Of a stretch of 64,000 nucleotides of DNA, positions 1-9,515 are shown one piece after another. The stretch is from Buxus sempervirens (lineage: Eukaryota; Streptophyta; Magnoliopsida; Buxales; Buxaceae): NCBI GenBank assembly GCA_947561395.2, contig OX387182.1, positions 40,851,949 through 40,915,948 of the forward strand, in the 5' to 3' direction. Within the stretch, counting starts at the first letter, position 1. The number at the start of each line of letters is the position of its first letter. The notes under the pieces were generated by a model. That model made no database searches. It was not told the origin of the DNA and was given only the letters and a program-made list of their open reading frames with translations. A program made the position numbers and the translations under genes.

Positions 1-354
1 TATTTTCTCCAAATTAAGACGTGAAATCTCCTAATTACCCTTTTTCCCACTTTTAGGCTTTTATTAATTTCTTTTAATTTCTAACTTGTCAAAATAATTT
101 GTTTTCTTCTATTTTCTAATTCTAATTATTATTTGATGATCTATTTACTAATTACCCTTTTCTGGAAATTACCAAAATACCCTTTTTATTCTTTTAGGCT
201 AATTTCATTAAAATTCTTTCTTTATCTTCAACTTAGAACTTATTTGAATTAATTATCCTCTAAATCTTCACTTTTTATTTTAACTAGGACTTAACTCATA
301 TTTTCTTTCATTTATTATTTATTTATTTATTAGGTGAAAAATCGGGGTTTTACA
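1..354 (-). mobile_element. End of an LTR, cut by the window edge
   Basis: This is AT-rich DNA that stops abruptly at 354, where the unrelated antisense ORF of element 1 begins. Read on the minus strand it starts TGTAAAACCCCG, a 5' LTR start common among plant gypsy elements. The rest lies left of the window, so length, family and target duplication cannot be seen. Because it interrupts the antisense ORF, it is probably a later insertion into element 1. Confidence 0.5.
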
Positions 355-1095
355 GCAAGCAGGGATGGTTCACTTTCTTGGGTACTCTCCAGGATGATCA
401 AGTGAGATGGCTTGGCCAATCCAGAGACAGTGATCAGATTTAGAGATAGGAACTTTTTAGTCCTGGCAGGCTTGAAATCTGCTGTTCTCTATCTTCCTTT
501 GAGGGTTCTTCAGCAGTTTGGAGCGACCCAGGGAATTATGATCCCAACTGGCTATGAGAGCCTTGTAGGGCCACTTACATCAGCCACCATGGGGCTAAAT
601 GCTCAATTAATGAATGAGTGGTCCTATGTTCGCTTTCTGCGGAGTCCACTCTTTTCTGAGTCCCATGTGAAGGACTATCACTTCTGGATCAAAGAGCAGG
701 TACAGAGTCATGCCCTAGTACTAGAGGATCCTCCTACAGTTCTTCCCCCTACTTATGAGGACATCCTGGAGTCTGAAAGGGCAACCCACAAGCGGCTTCA
801 ACAAATTTGGGTACGATAGGCACAAAAGCTCAGGATAAAGGGTATTGATCTGGAGAGGCAACTTGAAGAGCAGAGGTCTTGCCGCATTGTCATGGAGAAG
901 AAACTTGAAGAACAGAGGCCGGCTCGTCGCTTTGAAGTTCGAGCGATGCGGAAGAAATATCAGGATTCCTTGGCTACCCTTAGGGCGTTGAAGATCAAGC
1001 ATTCTCTTTTAGATGCAGAGGGAGCTTCTGGAATCATTGCAACTCAGGCAGCTAGGATTAGAGAGCTTGAGGAGCAGTTAGGGAGTAGAGATTAG
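355..1095 (+). CDS. Antisense extra ORF of gypsy element 1 (DUF7745 / plant-mobile-domain-like, coiled-coil end), fossil
   Basis: This is plus-strand coding-like sequence downstream of a minus-strand pol. The first part (about 412-819) contains FLVLAGLKSAVLYLPLRVL and resembles the DUF7745 / plant-mobile-domain-like proteins found with plant gypsy elements. The second part (about 820-1095) is rich in Glu, Lys, Arg and Leu, ends near RIRELEEQLGSRD and looks like a coiled coil. Tat-lineage elements are known to carry such antisense ORFs between integrase and the 3' LTR. The N-terminal portion is missing because another LTR starts at 354, and the remainder is broken. Family assignment is from memory of the sequence type; function is unknown. 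Confidence 0.6.
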
Positions 1096-2064
1096 ATTCT
1101 TTTATCCCTTTTTTTTCTTTTTCCTTTTTTTTCATACTTTTATACAAAAGCAAACTCCATTAGTGGAAAGATAATAGATTTAATTCAAAAATAAGTTTTA
1201 TATTATTGGCCTCAGAATTCTCAGATGCTTGTAAAAACAGAAGTTTTATAAAAGTATGTGATTTCTCATCATTGGCCAAAGTATAGTTTTTTTTTTCTCT
1301 CTTTGTTTCTTTTTTGAAAGCTGTTCCACAACACTTAATCACATATAATCAAAGGAATTAAAATCAAGTTGAATAATGAAAAGGGTAGTCCAAGCAATAG
1401 GGAGAGACCAAATCTGTCTACCCTGTGACCTTTAGAATCATCCCCTAATGGCTTTTTCTACATAATTGACCCTGCTAATCTGCTCAGTTTCTAGTGCTCA
1501 TGTTGATTAAATTTGGACCACATGATCAACTCAACCCTTTGATTTTTTTTTTCTTTTTCTCTTTTTTTTTCTTTTTCTAATTTTTTTTTCTTTTGCCCCT
1601 ATTGCCCCTAGTGCCAATTACGGTTTTCACTAGGGCCAGCTTCTGCATTCCGTCATCACCAATCTTACTCTGAAAGTTGAATGAATATACTAAAATCACC
1701 GAGGATTTAAGAATAGGACGAAACAAAGGCTAAGCTCGGTTTATGAAAGAAAAGGCATTAAAGGCTCAAAATTTTCTAAGTGTGAAAATGGGTCAACCAA
1801 ACTTACAGTCATAATGAATTCAATCCCATTCCTCTTCTTTTGTATTTGGTTTTCATTTGCCCCTAATTTTTTCTCTCTTTCTTTTTTCTTTTTTTCTTTT
1901 TGCCCCTATTGGCTTTGCCCCTAGTGGCCTTGCCCCAGTATAAGACTGTAAGTCTAGTTTAGGTTTAACAAAGAAGATGAACAGGCTCAAATTGGCTTGA
2001 CTAGGGATGAAAATTTTGGGATATAAGGAAAAATGGCCTCAGATCATTTCCTAGTAATATTCAT
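1096..2064. other. 3' noncoding tail of element 1
   Basis: Between the antisense ORF and integrase there is about 970 bases without a credible gene. It contains long T/C tracts near 1105-1135, 1545-1600 and 1865-1915, and a repeated 'gcccctattgcccctagtg'-type phrase near 1595 and 1900. Such spacers are usual in Tat elements. I see no LTR here. Confidence 0.6.
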
Positions 2065-4290
2065 TCAAGGAACATATCTCTTTACTGCATCAGAGTTAAT
2101 TGGCTCAGGAAAATCTTTCCCATCTATTTCTGTTAAGATGAGAGCACCCCCTGACAGGACCTTTTTGACAACATAAGGCCCTTCCCAATTTGGCTTGAAT
2201 TTTCCACGAGGGTCTTCCAAAAAGGGTAAGATTTTCTTCAATATTAAATTTCCTTCTTGGAAAGTTCTGGGCTTTACCTTCTTATTGTAAGCCCTGGCCA
2301 TTCTCTTATGGTACAATTGGCCATGACAAAGCGCCTTCAAACGCTTTTTCTCTATTAAATTGAGTTGATCATGTCTTGACTGTATCCATTCAGTTTCTTC
2401 TAATTTAGCTTCCATTAGCACTCTTAATGAAGGGATTTCTACTTCTATTGGTAAAACCGCTTCCATTCCATATACTAAAGAATATGGGGTTGCCCCTGTA
2501 GAAGTCCGGATCGAGGTTCTATAAGCAAGTAGAGCAAGTGGTAGCATTTCATGCCAATCTTTGAAACTCACTACCATCTTCTGAATGATCTTCTTTATAT
2601 TCTTATTCGCTGCTTCCACTGCCCCATTCATCTTTGGTCTGTACGGAGCTGACTTGTGGTGGGTGATTTGAAACTGTTCACACATCTTCCTCATGTCCTT
2701 GTTCTTAAGGTTTGAAGCATTGTCTGATACTATGGCATTTGGCAAACCGTAGCGACAAATGATATTGTGCTTCAAGAATTTCAGAACGTGGCTACTTGTA
2801 ATGTTTACATAAGAAGCTGCTTCTACCCACTTGGTGAAGTAATCAATTGCTACAAGTATAAACCTGTGTCCATTTGATGCCTTCGGAGGGATCATTCCAA
2901 TGACGTCTATACCCCACATGGAGAAGGGCCATGGAGATGTCATGTTGTGCAATTCACTTGGGGGTGCATTCTTGTTATCAGCATACACTTGGCATAAATG
3001 ACACCTTTTGACATGTATATAGCAATCGTGCTCCATTGTCGACCAATAATATCCCAATCGCAGAATCTTCTTGGCAAGCATGTGCCCGTTCATATGGGGT
3101 CCACACACTCCTCCATGTATAGTTTCCACTAACCTTTCTAACTCGGTCTTGGCAACACATCTGAGTAGTATATCATTGTGTGATCTTTTGTACAACTGCC
3201 CACCACTTAATAAGAACTGTCCTGCCAACCTCTGTATTGTTCTTTTCTCTATAGAAGTGACATTTTCTGGCAGACTCCGATCATTTAGGAAGTTCTTAAT
3301 ATCTTGAAACCATGGTACTTCTTCTTCTGAGGTTTCTTCTAGAACAAGGCAATAAGCTGGTTCATCTCTGACTTCAATTTTCAGTGGTCTAATATCAAGA
3401 CCTTCTGGCATACTAACCATCGAAGCCAATGTTGCTAAAGCATCCGCAAATTGATTTTTGGCCCTTAGCATATAATTGAAGGAAATTCGAGTGAATTTGG
3501 TGCTTATTTCTTCCAAATACTGGTGATAGGGGATCAGTTTGTGATCCTTGGTTTTCCATTCACCAGTTGTTTGGAAGATGATAAGACTCGAATCTCCATA
3601 TATGTCAAGTTCCTCTACTTCATGGTCTAAGGCAGCTTGCAACCCAATTATGCATGCTTCATACTCTGCTATATTGTTTGTGCATTGGAACCTTAACTTT
3701 ACTGCGATTGGGATGTGTGCTCCATCTGGCTTGATCAAAACAGCCCCTATTCCATTTCCATTCATATTGGCGGCCCCATCAAAGAACATTTGCCATGAGC
3801 TTTCACCTTCTTCTTCTTCAGTAAACAGGATTGCCTCATCAGGAAAGTTAGTCCTTAAAGGTTGGTATTCTGGTAAAGGGTGTGCAGCTAAGTGATCAGC
3901 AATGGCTTGACCCTTAATGGCTTTCTGTGTGATATATGTGAGATCAAATTCAGAGAGTAACAACTGCCACTTTGCTGTTCTGCCAGTTAAAGCTGGTTTC
4001 TCAAATAGATACTTCAAAGGGTCCATTCGGGATATCAATAAGGTGGAATGAGTAAGGAAATAATGTCTCAGTCTCTTAGTTGCCCACACTAAAGCACAAC
4101 AAGTCTTTTCCAAAGGAGAGAACTTTGCTTCATATTCTGTAAATTTCTTGCTTAGGTAATAAATTGCCCTTTCCTTTCTGCCTGTATCGTCATGCTGCCC
4201 CAAGACACATCCCATTGACGTCTCCAAAACTGACAAGTATAAAATCAATGGTCTTCCTGGAGTTGTTGGTACTAGCACAGGTGGGTTCAA
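2065..4290 (-). CDS. pol: Element 1 pol, 3' part: RNase H, second RNase H (aRH) and integrase
   Basis: A 741-codon stretch. Residues about 10-140 are the retroviral-type RNase H of gypsy elements. Residues about 165-295 are a second, archaeal-type RNase H (WQMFFDGAANMNG, TNNIAEYEACIIGLQ, YGDSSLI, ADALATLASM), the signature of the Tat lineage. Residues about 400-435 are the integrase HHCC zinc finger, and about 460-560 the DDE core (WGIDVIGMIPPKASNGHRF; later VSDNASN and GAVEAANKN). It ends with a GPY-like segment and no chromodomain. The normal role is removal of RNA from cDNA hybrids and integration. Fossil. Confidence 0.9.
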   Translation of the reverse strand: MNPPVLVPTTPGRPLILYLSVLETSMGCVLGQHDDTGRKERAIYYLSKKFTEYEAKFSPLEKTCCALVWATKRLRHYFLTHSTLLISRMDPLKYLFEKPALTGRTAKWQLLLSEFDLTYITQKAIKGQAIADHLAAHPLPEYQPLRTNFPDEAILFTEEEEGESSWQMFFDGAANMNGNGIGAVLIKPDGAHIPIAVKLRFQCTNNIAEYEACIIGLQAALDHEVEELDIYGDSSLIIFQTTGEWKTKDHKLIPYHQYLEEISTKFTRISFNYMLRAKNQFADALATLASMVSMPEGLDIRPLKIEVRDEPAYCLVLEETSEEEVPWFQDIKNFLNDRSLPENVTSIEKRTIQRLAGQFLLSGGQLYKRSHNDILLRCVAKTELERLVETIHGGVCGPHMNGHMLAKKILRLGYYWSTMEHDCYIHVKRCHLCQVYADNKNAPPSELHNMTSPWPFSMWGIDVIGMIPPKASNGHRFILVAIDYFTKWVEAASYVNITSSHVLKFLKHNIICRYGLPNAIVSDNASNLKNKDMRKMCEQFQITHHKSAPYRPKMNGAVEAANKNIKKIIQKMVVSFKDWHEMLPLALLAYRTSIRTSTGATPYSLVYGMEAVLPIEVEIPSLRVLMEAKLEETEWIQSRHDQLNLIEKKRLKALCHGQLYHKRMARAYNKKVKPRTFQEGNLILKKILPFLEDPRGKFKPNWEGPYVVKKVLSGGALILTEIDGKDFPEPINSDAVKRYVP

Positions 4291-4412
4291 TAAATAATCC
4301 TTTATTGTGTCAAAGGCTTCTTGGCAATCGTCATTCCAGACTGTCGGGTTATTCTTTCTTAGAAACTTGAAAATTGGTTCACAGATAGCGGTGAGCTGTG
4401 CTATGAATCGGC

Positions 4413-5378
4413 TTATATACTGAATCCTTCCAAGAAAACCACGAACTTCCTTCTTCGTTCTGGTGATGGCATTTTAATGATTGCTTTAGCTTTAGCCGGG
4501 TCAATCTCAATTCCCTTCCTGCTTACTATAAAGCCCAATAATTTTCCTGATGTAGCCCCAAAGACACATTTCGCAGGGTTAAGCCTTAGACTATATTTCC
4601 TGAGTCGGTCAAACACCTTCTTCAAGTTGATCAGGTGGTCTTCTTCTTTACATGATTTGGCTATCATATCGTCCACATAGACCTCCATCTCCTTATGAAT
4701 CATATCATGGAATAAGGCTGTCATGGCCCGCTGGTAGGTTGCTCCGGCGTTTTTAAGCCCAAATGGCATGACAGTGTAGTGGAAGGTACCCCAAGGTGTA
4801 ATGAAGGTTGTTTTTTCTTGATCCTCCTTAGCCATATTAATTTGATTGTAACCAGAAAACCCGTCTATGAACGAGAACAGACTATGTACTGCAGTGTTGT
4901 CCACCAAGATGTCGATGTGTGGAAGTGGAAAATCATCCTTTGGGCTTGCCTTATTCAAGTCTCCGTAGTCTACACACATTTGGACCTTTCCATCCTTCTT
5001 TGGCACTGGCACAATATTTGCAAGCCATTCAGGGTACGTGTAGACTGCCAAGAATCCAGCTTGGAATTGCTTAACCACTTCATCTTTAACCTTCAATGTC
5101 CATTCTGGTTTTAACCTTCTCAGTTTCTGCTTAACTGGCTTGACATCTGGTAGAATTGGTAGCCTATGCACAACCATGTCCATGTCTAACCCTGGCATAT
5201 CTCGATACGACCATGCAAATACATCTTTATAATCAGCCAAAAATCGTATCATTTCATCACACTGTACCTCAGATAGGCATACCTCAATCTTTACTATTTT
5301 TGGGTCATCTTTGGTCCCTAGGTTTATTGATATGGTCTCTTCAATATTGGGTTGGACTCCCTTTTCATGACGCTCCAA
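4413..5378 (-). CDS. pol: Element 1 pol, reverse transcriptase domain
   Basis: A gypsy-type reverse transcriptase. Recognisable blocks in order are the N-terminal PVKQKLRRLKPEW, then ANIVPVPKKDGK, the central PFGLKNAGATYQRAM and the catalytic-loop block VYVDDMIAKS (residue about 232), followed by LRLNPAKCVFGA. It lies directly downstream (minus strand) of the gag-protease region, with a short acidic linker at about 5324-5689. Ogre/Tat elements often separate protease and RT by a spliced or shifted junction; I cannot tell which applies here. Fossil. A near-identical sister is in element 3. Confidence 0.9.
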   Translation of the reverse strand: MERHEKGVQPNIEETISINLGTKDDPKIVKIEVCLSEVQCDEMIRFLADYKDVFAWSYRDMPGLDMDMVVHRLPILPDVKPVKQKLRRLKPEWTLKVKDEVVKQFQAGFLAVYTYPEWLANIVPVPKKDGKVQMCVDYGDLNKASPKDDFPLPHIDILVDNTAVHSLFSFIDGFSGYNQINMAKEDQEKTTFITPWGTFHYTVMPFGLKNAGATYQRAMTALFHDMIHKEMEVYVDDMIAKSCKEEDHLINLKKVFDRLRKYSLRLNPAKCVFGATSGKLLGFIVSRKGIEIDPAKAKAIIKMPSPERRRKFVVFLEGFSI

Positions 5379-5630
5379 TTGATATGTGATTTCTTTTGGA
5401 GGGTGTCTTCTTCGTCCTCGGTCTCTTCTTCAACCCCCATTAGGTCAAAGTCGAGCTCGAGGTCGAAGTCATACTCAACCCGATCCAATTCCATTTGATT
5501 ATATGGTTCATAAGTGGTTTGGACCCTTTTGAAAAATTTATCTTTTCTATAAAAAATTGAAAAATCTTTTTGTGCTTTTTGAGAGCCTTCTACAAAATCT
5601 TTCCCTGAAGACGAAGGCTCATTATAACCT

Positions 5631-8600
5631 TCAGGAAAAGGGCATTCCACTAATGGAGTTTTTTTTTGGAAGCCATGTCTGTTTGCCAAACAAACGCAGC
5701 TTCAAAAGTAGGGGAGTTTCCTCCCAATTGTTCAGAATAAAAGAATCTGGGGCAGGGATATAAGGCTGCTCCTCAAGCTCAGGGTCTGCATCTGAAATCA
5801 CCAGTACTAGGTGAGTTCCATCGCCTGCTTCTTCTGTAGGGCTGGTCCCTGATGGGACTTCTACTGCAGCCCAATCAATGAAAGGTAGCTCCTCTGCTCC
5901 TTCTTCTTGGTTGCCTTCAGTCATGGCAAAAAAGGCTCCTATGTCCTCTGAGAAATCACGCTCCTGTTCTGCCTGTGGCCCAGGCCCACCCAATGCTTGT
6001 GGAGGTGGAGATGGAACATATGGTTGCAAGGTTGAGGACTTGGGTTTCTGGAATGGGTTGATGTTATAGTATGGGGGTTTGGACTGATCCTGGGGAGGAG
6101 ACTGTTGAATCATGTGAGAAAGCTTTGGAAAAGTTTTCCTAATGTGAGGGAATTTCATGTCATCCATCTGCCTCTGTCTTTTCCAATTCCTTGGCTTGGA
6201 CCCCAATCCTGCTCTGTGGATTATCTTCTTAACCTTTACTGGTTCTATCCTTCCTTGCAGGTTAACCCCCAGACCTTTTCCAGGGTGAAAATTATATTTT
6301 TCCAGCACATTCTTGACCATTTTCTCAGCACATGTCAACTTTCCTTCTTTTTCCTGATACCCCCCAGGTATAAAATTCACAGTTTCAAACTGGAAAGAGT
6401 GAAATGCCATCTTGTCAGCAGTCATTTCCATGTTTATGTAGGGTACATCAGGGGACCACATGGGAGGAACCAAATTTTCAGCTAGGACAGTAATCAACTT
6501 TTGCCCTCTAATATATTTGACTCTTTGGTGGAGGGTAGATGGTATAGCCCTAGCTGTATGAATCCACGGCCTTCCTAGGAGTAAGTTGAAGGCTGCAGGT
6601 ATATCCATAACTTCAAATGTGATGTTAAAAATATACGGTCCAATTGTGACCGACAGTTCAACCTCCCCTAGGGAGTGTGTTTTAGAGCTGTCAAATGCTC
6701 TTATGATTCTTCCATTTTGCTTTATTTTGTTTTGCTCCAGACCGAGCTTAACAAATGTTATTAACGAGCAGACATTCAGAGCCAACCTATTATCAATTAA
6801 GACTCGGGCTATCATGCAACCCTTACTGAGTACAGCTATGTGCAAAGGGTCAACATGATGGTACCCTGCTGGGCTGATTTCAGTCTCAGAAAAAGTTATA
6901 ACATTGTGGGATAAAATTTGCCTAACCATCCGGCTTAGTTGGTCTGGTTCAATGTTTTTAGGCACGTGGGCCCCCTGAAGTATCCTTAACAAGGAGTCCC
7001 TATGTTTTTCAGAATTTAACAATAATCCCAGAATTGAGATCTGGGCAGGGACTTTGTTCAACTGCTCGACAATGTTGAACTTACTCTTTTTAATTAACTT
7101 CATGAGGTCAGCAGCCTCACTGTTAGTTACCTGAGGGGCATCTTCCCCTACCTTGGCCTTTCCTTTATTTTTCTCTTCTTCCTTTTCTTTTTTTGTCTCC
7201 TTTTGCTTTTCTTCCACCCCTACACATTTTCCTGACCTCATCATGAGGTTCATTTCTTTCTTGCTTTCTGTTTCAGCTGTAGGGAATGTGGTGGTGTAGC
7301 CTTCACTGTAGTTCCATGGTACAGCCGATTCAGAGTAGGAAGGCTTAGGGACACTTATTACCAAGGGAGGAAGTTTGGACTTGGATGGTGAAATTTGAGT
7401 GAGAGGGATATCAACAACCAATGGTGGACCCTGTTTTGGTTGAGGGGTTGCAGAAGTGATTGATGCATTGAGGTGGTCACAATTTATGACCAGTGGTGGT
7501 TTTGACTGAATGGGTGAAAAATGGGTGGATGGACTGCAATTGATAACCAAAGGCGGCTTTGCAATGTTTAATTGGGCCATGAGGGAGGAGGCCCGGTCCA
7601 AAGCAGAGCTAATGCTCTCAGCAGCACGATCATTTCCTTTTGAAACCATATTTATTTCTGTTTCCTTATTTATTCTGTCAAAATAAACCTTGACCGTTGT
7701 CCCTATAGGAGAAATTAACTGGGATGGGTCAAAAGTTATTTTATCAAAGGAAATTACCCCTATGACATTAACTGGGCCTGCCCCATGATGCTGATGCAAC
7801 GGGTTTTGGCCAATGTTTGCTATGGGAGGATTGGGAGCCCCTGTATTGAAAGACAGGGTATTCTGGTTTAGTAAATCCTGAATGGCATGTTTCAAAGGCC
7901 AGCACTTGTCAGTAGGGTGCCCAGGTGCACCCATGTAGTAATCACAAGTGGTGGAGGGGTCAAAATTTCTCCCCTTGAATGCATTCGGATTGGGTTCTCT
8001 TAAAGTGATATACCCTGCTTGAAATAAAGTGGGAAGCAATTGAGAAGGAGTCATTGGAATAGGGGTGAAAACCCTATTTCTCCTTGCTGCAAAATAGGCA
8101 TCCTTTTCCTCCTTAGTAAAAACCCTTTTTTGGTCTGAAGGTGCTACTGGAACATTAACCCTCATAGGGGCCTGGGTAGATGGAGCAGATGGAGTAGGAA
8201 AATGAGCAGGTATGTTAATTTGCATGGGCTTATTAGGGCCTAACGGTGGCTGCACCATGTTCACTTCCCCTTCTTTCTTGTTCCCATTCTTCTTTATCCC
8301 ACTTCCTTTCTTCACATTGGGGTATTGCTGACTGACCATAGCAGAGTGGTCAATTATTTTACCAGACCTAATTCCGTCTTCGATTCGGTCGGCCACTTGT
8401 ACCAAAGCCGCAAAATTAGTGGTGGTCTGACCCACCAGGTGGCTGTAGAATGGTTGATCCAGCGTACTAATGAAAGTGAAAATCATTTCCTGCTCTAGCA
8501 TGGGTGGTTTGACCTGAGAGGCCGTCTCCCTCCATCTCTTGGCATACTGTCTCATGGATTCGTCTCTAGCCTTACTCATCCTCATTACGTCGTACCTATC

Positions 8601-8915
8601 TAGCACGATTTCTGAATTGAACCGGAATTGAGCTAGGAAGGCATCTGCTAGGTCCTTCCATCTTTTGATCTTCCCATGGTCTAATGTGGCAAACCACCTC
8701 AGAGCCGTTCTAGTTAAGCTCCTTTGAAAGAGCTGAATCAAGGCGCCCTCATCCTGCCCGAACTGGCATAGGGCACCGCAGTACAGCTTCAGATGGCTCA
8801 TGGGGCAGCCAGTGCCGTCATATTTGTCTAGGTCTGGGCATTTGAACTTAGCTGGCAGGTTAACGTTGGGGTACAGGCATAAGTCCTCAAAATTGGTGCC
8901 CCAGAAGTTGTTCAC
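5631..8915 (-). CDS. gag-pro: Element 1 gag-protease polyprotein
   Basis: A 1094-codon stretch. Residues about 15-185 are the retrotransposon gag (capsid-like) domain, with LYCGALCQFG and LRWFATLDHGKIKRWKDLAD. A zinc-knuckle-like segment (YYMGAPGHPTDKCWPLKHA) lies near residue 330. A long Pro/Ser-rich linker follows, then a Lys/Glu-rich segment near 590-620. The aspartic-protease fold lies at about 690-800 (ends LLLGRPWIHTARA), then a G-patch-like segment (YNFHPGKGLGVNLQG) near 875-915, then an acidic linker to RT. The G-patch after protease is typical of this gypsy group. Fossil. Confidence 0.88.
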   Translation of the reverse strand: MNNFWGTNFEDLCLYPNVNLPAKFKCPDLDKYDGTGCPMSHLKLYCGALCQFGQDEGALIQLFQRSLTRTALRWFATLDHGKIKRWKDLADAFLAQFRFNSEIVLDRYDVMRMSKARDESMRQYAKRWRETASQVKPPMLEQEMIFTFISTLDQPFYSHLVGQTTTNFAALVQVADRIEDGIRSGKIIDHSAMVSQQYPNVKKGSGIKKNGNKKEGEVNMVQPPLGPNKPMQINIPAHFPTPSAPSTQAPMRVNVPVAPSDQKRVFTKEEKDAYFAARRNRVFTPIPMTPSQLLPTLFQAGYITLREPNPNAFKGRNFDPSTTCDYYMGAPGHPTDKCWPLKHAIQDLLNQNTLSFNTGAPNPPIANIGQNPLHQHHGAGPVNVIGVISFDKITFDPSQLISPIGTTVKVYFDRINKETEINMVSKGNDRAAESISSALDRASSLMAQLNIAKPPLVINCSPSTHFSPIQSKPPLVINCDHLNASITSATPQPKQGPPLVVDIPLTQISPSKSKLPPLVISVPKPSYSESAVPWNYSEGYTTTFPTAETESKKEMNLMMRSGKCVGVEEKQKETKKEKEEEKNKGKAKVGEDAPQVTNSEAADLMKLIKKSKFNIVEQLNKVPAQISILGLLLNSEKHRDSLLRILQGAHVPKNIEPDQLSRMVRQILSHNVITFSETEISPAGYHHVDPLHIAVLSKGCMIARVLIDNRLALNVCSLITFVKLGLEQNKIKQNGRIIRAFDSSKTHSLGEVELSVTIGPYIFNITFEVMDIPAAFNLLLGRPWIHTARAIPSTLHQRVKYIRGQKLITVLAENLVPPMWSPDVPYINMEMTADKMAFHSFQFETVNFIPGGYQEKEGKLTCAEKMVKNVLEKYNFHPGKGLGVNLQGRIEPVKVKKIIHRAGLGSKPRNWKRQRQMDDMKFPHIRKTFPKLSHMIQQSPPQDQSKPPYYNINPFQKPKSSTLQPYVPSPPPQALGGPGPQAEQERDFSEDIGAFFAMTEGNQEEGAEELPFIDWAAVEVPSGTSPTEEAGDGTHLVLVISDADPELEEQPYIPAPDSFILNNWEETPLLLKLRLFGKQTWLPKKNSISGMPFS

Positions 8916-9059
8916 CCCTTTTACTTATCTCAGTTCGTCTTGGATCATTTCAAGTCTGTGCATGAACTTCCTTTCAACTTCTTCCCTCATCCTTTCCTTT
9001 TCCTTGGCTTTGTCCGATTCCACTGTCTCATCCCTGATCAGTATAGGTTCAGGGGTGGG

Positions 9060-9335
9060 TTAATAGATGGGTTCAGGAATAGGTTGAACCGGAGGTGGAA
9101 TCTTGATTTGTGGTGGAGGTGCTGGGTTGGAAGTGGATGCTTGATTTTGGGCTTGCACTTGTTGGGCCTGCACCGACAGGATGTTTTCTAGCATTCGGGT
9201 CAGTCCTGCCACTTGCTCATGAAGCAAGAGAATATCTGGGTGAGGAGCATCAGCTTCAGCCTTAATGGGATTCATGGCGCAAGCTCTTGATCTGGTTACA
9301 GGAGCTATGATTGCAAGTGTATTAGTACCTGGCAA
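9060..9335 (-). CDS. gag: N-terminal part of element 1 gag
   Basis: This reads from a Met in the context MPGTNTLAIIAPVTRSRA, through a leucine-rich helix (LLLHEQVAGLTRMLENILSV) and a Gln/Pro-rich tail. It lies just upstream of the main gag stretch. Elements 2 and 3 have matching sequence (VTRSRA near 17310-17325; LENILSVQAQQVQAQNQAS near 56500). The helix could support self-association of gag, which is an inference. Fossil. Confidence 0.7.
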   Translation of the reverse strand: MPGTNTLAIIAPVTRSRACAMNPIKAEADAPHPDILLLHEQVAGLTRMLENILSVQAQQVQAQNQASTSNPAPPPQIKIPPPVQPIPEPIY

Positions 9336-9515
9336 AAAAATAAAGAAAAAAAATTAGTGCCCAATTAATCTCATTAACATGCCTAGGAATGCCTATGTGC
9401 AAGCTGGATGAACACGAGTTTGGATTTTGTTTCTTTATTTGCTTCTTTTTTTTTTGAATTGAATTGTTAGAATATTCTAGGGCTTCCAACAGGTCCCACA
9501 ATAAAGAGAAAATGA

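Noticed and set aside
3071-5389. Plus-strand frames across element 1 pol (for example near 3071, 3548, 4779, 5156)
   Set aside because: Shadows of the minus-strand pol; no independent domain or conservation pattern.
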